NCBI GenBank assembly: GCA_963513935.1
Contig: OY740765.1
Coordinates: 74,631,718-74,695,717 of the forward strand
Length of the DNA: 64,000 bases
Source: Aphrophora alni
Taxonomy: Eukaryota > Arthropoda > Insecta > Hemiptera > Aphrophoridae
Direction of reading: 5' to 3'
Shown piece by piece: positions 42,511 through 54,719 of this stretch. Under the pieces are notes generated by a model that was not told the origin of the DNA, made no database searches, and saw nothing but the letters and a program-made list of their open reading frames with translations. The translations under genes were made by a program, and so were the position numbers. Within the stretch, counting starts at the first letter, position 1. The number at the start of each line of letters is the position of its first letter.

Positions 42511-43332
42511 TGTTAGGATTGGCCCAATAACTGCCTGGGTTCTTTAATTTCAATTAATATCAAAATTAGTGGTTCAGTGATTTATTAATACATCAATGCA
42601 ACATTATTATGCAAAACAATAATTAGAACCTAATTGAACTATTTACTCAAACTGATAATTCAATCGAAACATTAATTACTCAAGAAATTATATAAATCAA
42701 TTACTCAAAGAAATTATTTAAATCCGTTACTCAAACAACTTACACAAATCAATTATTCACATGAATTACATAAATCAATTACTCAAATATAAATTACACA
42801 AATCAATTATTCACATGAATTATATAAATCAATTACTCAAATATAAATTACACAAATCAATTATTCACATGAATTATATAAATCAATTACTCAAAATATA
42901 AATTACACAAATCAATTATTCAAATAAAATACACAAATCAATTGTTCAAAACTCAAAAGTGTTCCAACTATCTTTATATTTTAAATTAAAGAAATTACAA
43001 GTCCTCTAACTGGTGACTTTACATACAAATACAGAAATGCTTGCTTACTGTCTGTCGAGCAGAGTTCCTGAGCCAATAGATTTCCCGGAGTAGTTCCTGC
43101 ACCACGGCTAGTGACACAGCCGTGTATCTTCCAAAAGACAAAAGACCACCACCCAAATCCTGCTGATCGTTTATATACCTTTGGGAGTCTTGGTTGCTCT
43201 AGTTTCTATGCAAGACAAGCATTTCAACATTTTTTTAATTGTTTCACAATAGTTGGATCAATCTGAGTTTTGTGAATGTGATTCCTTTCTAATCTAACCT
43301 AATATTAACCTAATATTAACTTATTCCTAACA
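42511..43332 (-). repeat. Gypsy 5' LTR (right), 822 bp
   Basis: Nearly identical to the left LTR. The 10-nt length difference is explained by an 11-nt tandem duplication of CTAATATTAAC at about 43299-43320 minus one nucleotide near 42682. Confidence 0.95.
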
Positions 43333-43336
43333 GTTC

Positions 43337-45060
43337 CTAGCTTGGGTATGAACACAACCTTGTCATTCTTCATGATTGTGAAAAATGTATCCAATGGCTA
43401 GACTAGCTCTATACAGCAGAGACAACAAAGTGTCTACACTCCACTGCAGGCTAACAGGTCTAATACCATGACTTTCATATTATTTGAGTGGATCAAGTTC
43501 CTACTGCCCACTGGATTCAGCTGGTCTTGACTATGCCATTGGCCTAATTCCAATCCTCAGTCCTTGCGTTGAATTCAACCCAGTCATTCAATCCAGAAAC
43601 ATCTTCTCCAATGCTTTTAGTCATGATACAGCCTAGGAAATGAGCTCTCAATATTACATCTGAACACTTCCCATGCATCTACAATTAATTCATTAGTTGT
43701 TTTTCTAACAGTTTCAATCAGTGTTACTGGGTCCATTATTAGTAGTCCCTAGAGTCTAGCTGTTTCCTGCACTCCATCGATGTCAGTGCAGAACTTCCTC
43801 CATGAATGTAGTTTTGTTTGTCTTACCTTTCTGATATACTATTCTGCAGTTCATGACAAGAGTCCCAGTAAATCATAGTTTTTTCAAAATTTGGAAAAGA
43901 GATCCAACTCTCCTTCTCAGTGTGGATAATTCAGGTGTTCACATTATACTCTTATTGACTTAATATTAGTCATAAGAAAGTTCACCTTATACAAGTTCAC
44001 TATGGCTTCCCTGAGATTGTTTGACAGCATTAATGACAAAGGACAAGAGTCTGATTGTCTGTCTCCTTTTCCCCACCAATGATCCTTTAGCCACTTACAA
44101 CCAGTCCCTCATTCCATACCCCAATGAGTGTTAATAGATCTTTGGTTTCCCACTTTGCCAAGCGCTTGGAGGACCTCAAAGAACTTGGTGGTCCGGAAAA
44201 AGTTTTTATACTCTCCCACTTCTCACTACTGTACCTCCTTATCATCCATCTTCTAACTTCAGAGCTATCTGGGTTTGCTCCCTCTCTACATTGCCACAGG
44301 TATAATCAGAGCCCTCTCTTCATTGTAGATCCTCTTTAAAATTGGAACAAGTACCATCCTGAACTAGACACAGCTCTTCAGAGTTTTCTCAAGAGTGTCT
44401 GGTTGTTCCTCTATGAATCGTAAGATTCACTCTTTCTCTGGGTAAGTTTCTGTAACAATAACCATTTAACAGAGAACTAGCACATCTCTATACATGGTCT
44501 TGACCTCACCATTGATGCTTCCTCCCGGCTTTTGATAACAGAACCTTGGGTTCCATATTTCCTTGAGTCTGTTTTTTGACCACCACTCTGCTTTTCTCTA
44601 CAAATAAAGTGCTGACAGAGAGGTTCCTTTGCCAGGCCTCCTTCACCTACACCTGCCTGTTTGGACCTCTTTTTCTTCTTCTTTTGGAGGCTAAGAAGTT
44701 TCCTTCATTCAACCGGAGGCACCCAAGTATACTCTTTCCTCTCCCTCACAAATCTTATTGCTCTTATTCCAGAAAGTCTGAGTAGTATCACATATGACTC
44801 TCATCTTTAGCAGACCTGATAACAATCAAATCTTCCTCACTGTGTTTCATTTTGTCCTCCGACTTGAAACTCATTTCATCAAGAAAGGAAGATGTCCAGG
44901 GTCAAATCTCCAATCATCCTCCAGATACAGTTTTTCCAGATCTACATCTGTCAACCCCTTAGATCCATAACTCACTGAGACTGACTGCAAGATCTTCTTA
45001 AGAGGATGAATTTTCCAGGCTTGTTCCTCGTCTGTCACCTGGGGTCCTCAATTCATTTGG
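43337..45060 (-). pseudogene. LINE-B, 5' part: N-terminal reverse transcriptase and upstream region
   Basis: On the minus strand, approaching 43337, the relic reads LLSLLYRASLAIGYI and, a few codons later, VFIPKLG, the K..G..P..L..L...SL..G..P..W....V.FIPK block that opens LINE reverse transcriptases. The frame continues across the gypsy insertion at 35821 once one GTTC copy is discounted. Farther upstream an LRRRVGSLF block (about 43900) and TTFMEEVL (about 43800) match the linker before the reverse transcriptase. The 5' limit is uncertain. Frequent stops. Confidence 0.65.
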
Positions 45061-46270
45061 TGAATCCATTTCCATACCATTATCCATTTGGTTAATCCAT
45101 TGCCATACCATTTTCCATTTGGTTTGATTTTGGAATCCCTTCTAGCCTCTGGGGTCCGTACCCAACTCACACAAGGCAGTCATTATTTAATATTAGTAGT
45201 TACTCGCAATATCACAGCATTGTCACTGGGCTATTGTGGTGTTTATTGAGTGTGATACTGCCACAAGTCACCCCCACCATGCCCTGATAATGCTGTATCC
45301 TTGGTCTGGGACTGATATTTGACAAAATCTTATTCACAACTATCTACCATATTAGGTGGAATGTTATAATTCTTTATTATTAATATGTTCAATATTCTTG
45401 TAATATTAGTTAGATGGTGCTACAGGAAGAGTTTTGAGTTTTTAATTTTATAACATTGATCACTTCTAAAATGGAAGTGAAAAACAAAAATCCTTAATTT
45501 TAAAACAAGATGGCTGTTTCAAGTTGGCGGCCAAAAATTCAAAAGTGTCAAAAGTAAAAGCTACTCTACTACAAAACAAACATGTACCAAATATTAAGTT
45601 TTAACTTTAAGTTGTTCTATAAATAACTGGTGACTCTCAGACATAATTTAAACTGTGTATATAGTGTAGAGAAAATTATGTAATGGATCACAAAATGATG
45701 TCCGCTTTCTTAAGGATATATTTGTTTTATGTCCCCTGAGTCCATAAAGTTATTTTCTAAATGATATATGTCGGTCATCTGTGCAGTCTTCTACAGCCCA
45801 AATAGGTGAACCAATTTTAATAAAATTTGATATATGGGCATATTTTTGCCATATCTTGAGACATTTTTGTTAATTTTTCAACAATTTAAAAAATTACTAG
45901 TAGCTTCCAAAGATACACCAATTCCCTTCTTCATCTTCCCTTTTTTTTAGTTAAATTAGCTCTTACAATTTTGATCAAATTTTGCTAAAATGTAGTTTTT
46001 AAGGATCTAAACAAAACCCATTTATCATCATTATATAATTTACCCATCCCTATATAATACTGGTTCAGGAGTTGTTGGTAAAAAACAACAACAAATGCTT
46101 TCATGGAGCTGTTATTTAAGACATATTAAAAAAAAAAAAAAAATTACTACCGGTTTTGTTAAAATTTTGGTGATTATGTGTGCCATATTGCAAATAAAAA
46201 AAAATAATATGGTTCAGAAATAATTGAACTTAGGCTCTATTTGCATATAATAATAATAATTGTTTTATTT
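45060..46270. other. Noncoding DNA
   Basis: A direct doublet TCCATT..CATACCATT at 45060-45125 is the only obvious structure besides A-rich runs near 46128-46143 and 46195. No ORF with content. Confidence 0.5.
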
Positions 46271-46383
46271 CTTTAAGAAAAAATATGTGAATATCTTTTA
46301 AAATATATACATAAATTCACAACAACAAAACGAGGCTGTGTTGGTGCCACAGCCTCAAGTTTATAGTTGTGTAGAATACTTAC

Positions 46384-46619
46384 CACCTTCGTAATAACTG
46401 CACCGAAGTCTCTTGTACCAGGATGATCCATATCTACATCCACGAGTTCCGAATCAATTTCCACCACTGGGGCAATAGGTGACTTTGGTTGGGGCTCCAG
46501 TATCACAAAACTCATCTCACAATGCTCAGCTGCCTCAACTTTGTGAGATACTCCTGATAAACCTATTGATGATATTTGGCGTTGGCGATTTTGGACTTTT
46601 TAAAACTCTGACAAGCTGC
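46384..46619 (-). other. Possible coding exon, minus strand
   Basis: On the minus strand an open frame from about 46619 reads SGVSHKVEAAEHCEMSFVIL, EPQPKSPIAPVVEIDSEL, then DMDHPGTRDFGAVITKV. It meets a strong donor, GTG/GTAAGTATT, at 46384/46383. Composition is balanced and acidic/proline-rich, unlike the AT-rich surroundings. A second frame just upstream (ATG at about 46678, MTDKWTITGFKITENTF, 48 aa) overlaps it. I do not recognise a family. It could be a host exon or a transposon remnant. Confidence 0.3.
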
Positions 46620-46759
46620 TCCATCTTGAATGTATTTTCTGTAATTTTGAAGCCAGTTATTGTCCATTTGTCTGTCATTTTAAGAAAGGAAGATATTAAA
46701 TGTTCACTATTTGATTTTTTCCCCTGTATACTTGTAGAATTAACTCACTGAGATGAATC

Positions 46760-47565
46760 AAACAACACTACACATGACATGCTACCATGCTGAACAGTCC
46801 AGAGGTAGTCTAATTTTTAGCCAGTCGGCATGGTGACTTTAGTACCTCAAGATAAAAGCGTTTTGAATCACTATGATATACTGAGGCTCTTGTTGCTAGA
46901 TACATTGGTCCTTCCTCCTCTTTATAATGAGATATTGAACATTGTCATCGTACATGTTGTCTGGAAATTATTTTGATTTTTAAAATTTCATGTTTTTGGG
47001 TTCACCAGCCGAGGAACATTTCTGAAACTAAAGACCTATTCTACATCCACAATTGATAAGGAGGAACCCTTCTATACCTAGCTAAGAAATACATGGCCCA
47101 AACTCAGTAATAAAGAAACTTACATTTTTTTTTTCACTTAAAAGTAGAATTTTTGAAAAGTTGAAGAGGAATATCATTTTTGGTTTTGTGGATGGTTACA
47201 TGAGAAAGTTAAAGCAATATTTTTGTACCATTTATTTTAATTGTTTACAAATACATGGAGATCTATTTATTTTTATTAAAATAATAACTTTTGCTAGTTT
47301 ATTTAATAACAATAATTATTGGGCCAGATATTTGCTTCAAAATGTTACCTTTTACAGAAAAAAAAACTCTTTCTATTTTGAAAGAAATATCACACTTACT
47401 CTCTGTATCGAAAATTTTAATAATATTTTTTTTAATTTAAATATGTAATCTAAAATTTATAATTGCATGCATTTTTATATTCAATTGGTTTCATATGTGT
47501 GATTAATGTTAATATTTTTGTAAGTCTAAATGTTGTGCTGGTATGTTTTTTGTCAATCCAATCTT
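46760..47565. other. AT-rich noncoding DNA
   Basis: Nothing recognised. A 95-aa frame at 47161-47448 is AT-driven. Confidence 0.5.
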
Positions 47566-47569
47566 TAGA

Positions 47570-48275
47570 AATCATTTTTTGGGAAATCCATTTTTCAAAA
47601 ACTATTATTGGGAAATAATCTTCAGAGTTCTCTGGAAAATTTTATCTTCCAAGATTATTCTTTGAGAAGTCTTCATCTTCAGAGGTTATTACAAGGGAAA
47701 TCTTGTCTTTTTGAAATCAAATCCTGAGAGGTTATTCTTTGTAATCTTGTTAATTGGAGGTTATTCTGTAGGAAATCTAGTCTTCAAAGATTATTCTTTG
47801 GGGAATTTTATCTACAGAGGTTATTTATTAAGAAATACAATCTTCAGTGGTTGTTTCTTGGGAAATCATATCTTCAGAGGCTGTTATTTGAAAAATTCAA
47901 TCTTCAGAAGTTATTCTTGAGGAAATAACTTTTGAAGTTATCTTCAGAGGTTATAATTTTGGCAGAGGTTATTTTTTGAGCAATCCAACATTCAAACTTT
48001 GGACTTTGGAAAGTCTTATTTTCAGAAGTTATTGTTTTGGGAAATCTTACCTTCAGATGCTATTATTAGGTAAATCTTTACTTCAGAGATATTCTTTGGG
48101 AAATGCAATCTTCAGAGATTATTATTTTAGAAATATTATCTTCGGAGCTTATTATTTGGGAAATCTTATCTTCATTGTTTATTTTTAGGGAAAGCTTATC
48201 GTCAGAAGTTATTCTTTAAGCAATCCAATCTTCAGAGGTTATTCTTTGGAAAATGTTATCTTCAGAGGTGATTCT
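47570..48275 (+). repeat. 30-bp minisatellite, about 23 units
   Basis: Units of about 30 nt with consensus AATCTTCAGAGGTTATTCTTTGGGAAATC-like sequence run for about 700 nt with moderate divergence. Because 30 is a multiple of 3, two stretches stay open on plus (47711-47920 and 47976-48188) as a decapeptide repeat of the form GN.IFR.Y.L. No start, splice or family evidence supports translation. Confidence 0.85.
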
Positions 48276-48279
48276 ACTA

Positions 48280-50440
48280 TTCTTCTTCTATTATTTGTAT
48301 TTGCTTTTAATATTTCGTAGAATCATTATTCATTCTCCCACTTTTACTCGCCTTGTTCCACAGTTTTCAAACTTCTTCTAGGTTGGTGTTGATTTTTTAA
48401 ATAAAAAATGTGTGTAAATTTGTTTAGCAAATAAAATAATGACCTGAACATTTTGAGACCACTCTTTAGGTTTAATTGATATACAAAATATCTTTTACCC
48501 ATCTTCTAGTTAAACAGTACTCATGATTATTGTATGGTAATATTTGAATAGCATTCTCTATGATTGTAATATTTTGTTTCATCATTTTTTAGTTTCTCAT
48601 ATAGGCCTATACATAATATAGAGAAAGTTTTACGATGATTGAAACAAAATTGATATTCAATTTTCATGGATATCATATTTTATCCATGGATTATCATGGA
48701 TTTTCATGTTTTTTGAGACACACTGAGTTCAAAAATGTTTTTCTAGTCGTCTAGTCCACGTACTGTGCTACAACCCAAACATATAGATTGATTTTTGTGA
48801 AGTTTTGGTATGTGTGTATATTTTGGTAGTATTCGAGGTATTTTGGGGTACCAACATAAAACCAAATTAAAATTTTTATTTTGTGAAAATGAGGTCGTGA
48901 TTAAAATTTGGTTGTATATGAAGGTATATAATTCAATATAATGTCCCAAGTCATATTTAAAAGAAAATTAGAGTTTTCGAGTAAATTGATAAAACACTAA
49001 AATTAACCTTGACCAAAGTCCAATTCATTTTATTATTTTTTCAAATATACTCATGAGCGATAATTTCCTTCACCAGAAACTTGATTCTATAAAAGCTGGT
49101 TCAATTTATTTTTTACTACAACTCCTGGACTACCTATTTGGGGAGATGAATATTTTTCATTTACTAAGAATTTGCTTTTGTGTGGGTGTATAATTAGGAT
49201 TTTGCAATATTTGTTTACTGTTGATTAAATATTATTACACTGTAAGTTGCGTTTCAATTAATTTTTAGTAGTTATTTTTTATCTGGTCGTAAATGTATGA
49301 GATTAATTATTCTTTGTTGTAATTTATGATTGCTGTTTCTGTTTAATTTACTTTGCAAAATTCTTGGGACAGACGTTTCTCAGTTGGTAGAAATATAGTT
49401 CGTTGGATTTTCCATCAAAAGTTGCAGAGGTTACTCAGTTACTTGTTGTGTTTTTTAGTGTCAGACTACTCCCATGTCTTCATTGGTTTAACAGGCGTTA
49501 TGTAAATGCGCTAAGTAACAAAAATTTAAACAAAATTGATTCTACTACTTTTAATGACGTCACAAACATTTTGTTCATTTTTAGAGGGATGTTTTAAAAT
49601 TTTTATTAATTATTATTTATATTTACACATTTTATTTTCATTTTAGTGGTGATAAAAGTAGCACTATCAAAAACTCCAAAGCTGTTTTTAGAATAATTTA
49701 ATTAGTTTGTTGTGTTATTAAATAGTTTGAACAGCATACTGGAGTGACCTATCAAAAATAAAACACTTGTGTTTTCTTATATTTAACTTTATTCTTCAAA
49801 AATCACACTGACCCGTACATTTCTTTTTCAAGAAGGACTGTTTTATTTCTTACTTTGACCACTGCTACTTCAAACCCTAATCGGTGGTGAAATCAACTCA
49901 TACAAATTTAAATGGTGAGTAGCAGCATATAATTCCAAAGCTTGTCAAAATCTTTTGTTCAACAGTGTCTCAATTTTAAAATTTGGACCAATAGATTAAG
50001 AGTAAAATATGTTCTAAATTTAATAAACAGTTATTTTGCTAAGAATGTATTGCCTGGTATTATTTGTGCTGAAATCGTACCTTCACAACTTATTCATTTA
50101 TTGGACTTCTCTTAGTTGAACACTTTCTTTTGTTTTTCTTGTTTGGGGGTTGAGATAAGTACACAGTTTTATTCCGTACTACAGGAAATGTTTGGAACAT
50201 ACTATTTATAACTATAAAGTTACAAAATATGGGTTTTTAAATAAAATTTCTCAGTATCTAACGGATGGATAAAACAGGCACTAAAATGTTCACTATGAGC
50301 TCTAAAATATGTCTGAATATTGATTTGATTGTTATTATTGTTTATATAAAAATAAAAACCATCAAAATTAATAATTAAAAGCAAATTTTTAAGTTATTTC
50401 CTAATGACTGATTATTCATTCATAAATGGACATTTTTCAT
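48280..50440. other. AT-rich noncoding DNA
   Basis: No gene or clear repeat. TAGGCCTA occurs at about 48604. Confidence 0.5.
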
Positions 50441-50464
50441 CATTTGTGTATGAGAAAAACTAAT

Positions 50465-50515
50465 ACACAATGTTTCGGGACTATAAGCCAACTCCCATTA
50501 TCAAGTGAAAAACTT
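50465..50515. repeat. Fragment with Penelope-like terminal motif (weak)
   Basis: ACAATGTTTCGGGACTATA, then AGCCAACTCCCATTATCAAG resembles the TTTCGG...CCCATTATCA motif found near ends of Penelope-like elements. About 270 nt of less AT-rich sequence follow with no ORF. Assignment is by motif only. Confidence 0.3.
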
Positions 50516-50960
50516 ATAACATAAAAAAGTGAAAAACATCAACATAACGTAGTGGCCTAGAGCCATGGAAACTAAAAATAAAACTATAATCAAGAAAGGA
50601 ACTGGCTTGAAGCTTGCCCTGAGCAGTCAGAACTAATACTAAATACAAACAAGATTAGAATAAAAACACCAGATACAAGACTGCACTACACAAAGAAAGA
50701 GAAACAACTTATCGTTAAAGGAGTGGTGCCAAGAGATAGTTTATTGGGGTGAACAACGTTTTGCCTCCTCATTGAAAAGTTTACTCCATATAAAAAGCTC
50801 TGTACTTCCCCTATTCTGTTCTTTGTAGTCTGAATACTGATTTGGATGACTTAGCTGACTAACGATCAAACCTGATTTGTCTATGGTCAGAAAATGATGA
50901 CTCTTTAACTAAATTCCAGTTTGAAATTTTATCACTAATATGTGTACTCATCAGGGTTAA

Positions 50961-51984
50961 CCCTTAGCACGCTGAATAACAATTTAGGCTATTTACTCAT
51001 AACGTGCTATTAAGGGGAAAAAAAAATTGTAATTGTTTAAAGTTCTATTTGATTTTGGGTTCTTACAGATATATTTGGTAAAAAAAAATGTAGATTGGCT
51101 TAAAATTTATTAAAAAAATTTTTTTTTTATAGAATAAAACAAGAAAAAATACTTAATTTCACATTTTTGACCGCCCTATGAAACAGATTATTATTTTTTT
51201 AAATATTTACAAACAAATCATGTTAATTTTTTTTATATAAAAGTAGGCCTACTATTTAATTCAAAATAACCCGAATTTCATCAAACAAATAAATTTTACT
51301 AAAAAAAGATTTTGGGAAAAATCAACATATCGTATCAAAAATATCTTTCTACTGCTCATAATAATTACCTACATTCGGGACATCAAAAAATTACTGATAT
51401 AGACTAAATATACATATAAACACACAAACAATATTTGATGATAATACTGTGTCCATAGAAAATGTCTATATTTCAAAATGTATTCTGTAGTTGAAAAAGA
51501 TGCATTCATTATTTCATCGATAAATTGATCAAATCCAAGGTCGTCAGGGTTTGCCATTTTTATAACTAGCCTATTTGACACAAAATAAATATGTATACTA
51601 TAACCTAAAATATAAATAATACGGCCTAAACAAATCAACAATGAACAGCTATAGCAGTGATAATGCTGACAAAACATTTTATAACTGACCGTCGTAGCTT
51701 AAATACTGAGACGAGAAATCACATTATACGCGCTGGGGCAGAACACAAAATGGCGCCTGGTTGCTATAACAACCAAATAAAGTCCAACTACATGTGATCG
51801 AGAACAAATACCGTAGTGGGAGTGTCACGTTATACCACCAGGACATTTCCCTGCACTCTATTGGACTTTAAACGAATTAAAAATACCTGCAGAAGTCAAA
51901 TAGTGTTGAATCGAGATAAATTGTCTTACGCTTTACCAGTCAAGTTGAGGGTTACGTGAAATCCCGTCATACGCGTGCTAAGGG
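50961..51984 (-). mobile_element. Non-autonomous piggyBac element, 1024 bp
   Basis: CCCTTAGCACGC at 50961 and GCGTGCTAAGGG ending at 51984 are inverted, each bordered by TTAA (50957-50960 and 51985-51988). That is the exact piggyBac signature of CCC-type ends in a TTAA duplication. Only a short transposase-like start remains inside, so it cannot move by itself. Exact ends and target sites suggest a moderately recent copy. Confidence 0.88.
51369..51557 (-). pseudogene. piggyBac transposase N-terminal remnant (62 aa)
   Basis: The ATG at 51557 opens MANPDDLGFDQFIDEIMNAS, an acidic start like those of piggyBac transposases. It soon turns into hydrophobic AT-driven sequence and stops at 51369. 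The DDE core is absent. The element position supports the call; the sequence similarity alone is modest. Confidence 0.45.
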
Positions 51985-51989
51985 TTAAT

Positions 51990-53290
51990 ATATTACGTCG
52001 TGTTTCCTCCAGCATACACAGTTGTAAAGGATTCAGGACACTTTTAACAAAGGGAAACCTAGAACAAGGTTTTACACTGCCAAAAATATATAAAGATGTC
52101 TGACTATCTTGAATATGTCCTATTGTCTGCAACTATGGCGGTGATATTGAGAGAATTTTTCATATGTTGATAATTTACTCTAACCAATAGTGAAACAACT
52201 TCCAACTTCCATTTAATATACAAACGATTTTATAAATAAACTTTTAGGTCAGAACGTTTTTTTTGTAGTAGTTTATATAGAATCCTTAGGTTTAAAGGAG
52301 GAAGCAGAACATTTCTGAAATCCAAGTCACGTACTGAGAAGAACTTGTACAACATTAATTTTAACTCTATTTAAAATAACACTTCATATGAATATTTTTT
52401 TTTTTTCAAAAATCAAAGTTATTTGTAAATCAAAGGTATGAGAATGGCATCCTTGAAAGCCAGCATATTCGTGAGAATTTTTGAAGATCTTTTTCATACA
52501 TGAAATTCTCTTATCTAAATATGGTTTCATAAAAACTAAAGTTCATATTAAAAATATGAATAATGTATATTTCCATTATAGTAGTTTAAAAAAATCCCCA
52601 TATCCATTAAAAAAATCAAATTATTGTGAGCAAAACATTTATGTAATAGTAGTAATGTGGGGATTAAATGTACTGTGACTCTTGGATATGAATTGTGCCC
52701 CCTACTTCTTCTAAGATGGGGAACTCCTGTCTATAGAAGTCCCGACTCCTATAGGAAATGCAGCACATGAAGCGGTCAAAGATAGATATTTCCTCTACAT
52801 CAATGTAGTCTACATCCTCTCAGTCTTCTAGACATTTTGTGTATTAATGGTTTCCTCTTAAGAATTTCTTAGCAGAATCTGCTAGTCCTATCATTTTCTA
52901 ATCCGATCCATCTAAGATGTTCCCTGAGTTTACAATGCCCTGATAGAAACTCTCTCTGTATTTTCAGTTTATACTCCTGCCCCCCCCCCCACTTCAGCCT
53001 CTTCTCATTGGGTCATCTATTCCGCCAGGTTACGGGAAGTGGGATGTTACTTCTTCCATTTGTAAAAGGTTTTTCTGGCCTCTCTTCCCCTCTTTGTTGG
53101 GTGCTTGTTCTATCTTTGTTGAAGAGTGTGATTCCTCTTGAGTGGCCTGTTTGACTTTCCTCTACTAGGTTTATTATCTCCGCATTGTTGATTAAGTCTC
53201 AACGAAGCAGACTTACCATTCTGATAGTCATTACATACAGCATGCTCTGTTTTATCAACATGTTGAGGTTGAGTTGTGGTGACATCCTGC
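51990..53290. other. Noncoding DNA, partly GC-richer
   Basis: After about 52680 the sequence becomes less AT-rich, with a C-homopolymer at 52980-52990. It may be the 5' part of LINE-C. No domain recognised. Confidence 0.4.
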
Positions 53291-53299
53291 AGAAGCTGT

Positions 53300-54460
53300 T
53301 ATTTTTCATTTCTCTTTCTCCATGTGTTTTAAACGAGTAGCTAGGGAAAAGATGGTCCACAAAGCCAGAACCTCACCTAGTCAGGTTAAAGCTAGCTGAG
53401 AACATATAATACCATAGATATATACTGTGGGAAGTTATCAAAGTATTCCACAGACTCCGTATGGTACACCTTTTTCTTGGTGTCATTCACCACATCATCA
53501 CAGGTTGCTTTACACTTTAAGGTTGGTCCTCAAAACAGAAGAAAAGTGGGGTTTAAGTAAAAAAGGACTGACACAATAAATGAAGAAAGATACACCTGCA
53601 TGGGAGTGGGAAATAATGCAGGTCAGAGCAATCTGTTATTGAGGTTATTTGTGTAATGTGTACCGAAAATGGCTAGAAAGTGGCAACTGCTTCGTTGGTA
53701 TGAACTTTTGACTTCCCTACAGTATCTGACCATATTTATGCTGGGTACTAAAAGCTGATGGTTTGACCATATATCCCTAACCCACATCGTTGTTTTAAGT
53801 GCCAAGGTTATGGGAACATGAGTTCTTCCTAAGGTATGCAAACAATGTGATTTGAAAGGAAACAACAGTGAAGGGTGTGAGAATGACAACAAATGTCCCA
53901 ATCGTGGTGCTGCTCGGTCCTTCAACTCCATTATTTACAAGAAAGAAAAGTCTATAATGTCAAAACAGAAAATATCTTTTAATGATGCCAAAAAACTTTA
54001 TAAATTTTAAAACGCTGGAGATTAAGGGGGAATTGTTTTGCTGCTGCAGCTTCTAATAAAAAAAAAACCATCATGTAAGAAGTGCGATGAGCTTACAAAG
54101 ATAGTTAAAGTGTTAACAGAACTGGTGGCTCAATAATTTTAAATTTTCTCTAAAAGTTTACCCGATAATATTGTTACTTGTAAGACTAACTTAACTCCTC
54201 TTCCAGTTGGAAATCCATCTCTGGCCTATGTTCAAGAACTAAGTCGCAATTGTCTATAAAGCTTAGTACAGACAAGACACAGACACCATCATTTAAGCAA
54301 TTCCTGAAAAATAAAGCTAGTACTTGTCCTTCGACAACAAAACCGACAAGTAAATTGATGATGTCAAAATCTGAGCCTTCAGTTATCAAAATTAAAAATA
54401 AACCGGGTAAAAGTAGAGCTTCCTTCTCAATCCCTTTGGGCGGGATCTAACAAACCCCTC
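53300..54460 (+). pseudogene. LINE-C ORF1 relic with zinc knuckle
   Basis: Near 53765-53830 the plus strand reads YIPNPHRCFKCQGYG in one frame, followed after a break by VCKQCDLKG and NDNKCPNRGA. This is the CCHC zinc-knuckle region of Jockey-type ORF1 proteins, preceded by the usual hydrophobic beta-strand region (53640-53760). A Ser/Thr/Lys-rich tail frame (54250-54450) may be its C-terminus. Several stops are present. Confidence 0.7.
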
Positions 54461-54719
54461 CCAAAATCACCTCACGAGTCGTCTCAATCCTCAACAACTC
54501 ACATTTCTATTGTTTAGGATGTTACGGTGTTAGACCCCAAGATCATTAAAATTGAAACTAAACCACCTGCTGGCAACTCAAGCTAGGCAAGTGGAAAGAA
54601 GAAGAATTTTGGTCAAAATCCATTTTAAATTCTTTACTAATTATTATTATCCTTTCTAAATTTTATAGATATAGCATAAGAAGTAACATTGACGATCTAA
54701 AGGTTTTTATATGCAATAC

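Larger units (their letters stand above)
35822..43332 (-). mobile_element. Young Ty3/gypsy LTR retrotransposon, 7.5 kb
   Basis: LTRs at 35822-36633 and 42511-43332 begin TGTTAGG and end CCTAACA. The 4-nt GTTC flanks both sides (35818-35821 and 43333-43336) as a target-site duplication. On the minus strand: 5' LTR, AA spacer, primer site pairing with tRNA-Gly, leader, one long gag-pol frame, 3' LTR. The LTRs differ by one clear substitution (GAAAT/GAAAC at about 42669), a 1-nt length change with a base change (AAACAAATT/AAGAAATT) and an 11-nt duplication near the right end. That indicates a recent insertion. The element lies inside LINE-B. No env frame is present. Confidence 0.95.

Noticed and set aside
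47161..47448. A 95-codon Phe/Asn/Ile-rich frame
   Set aside because: Composition follows the AT bias; no start context or family.
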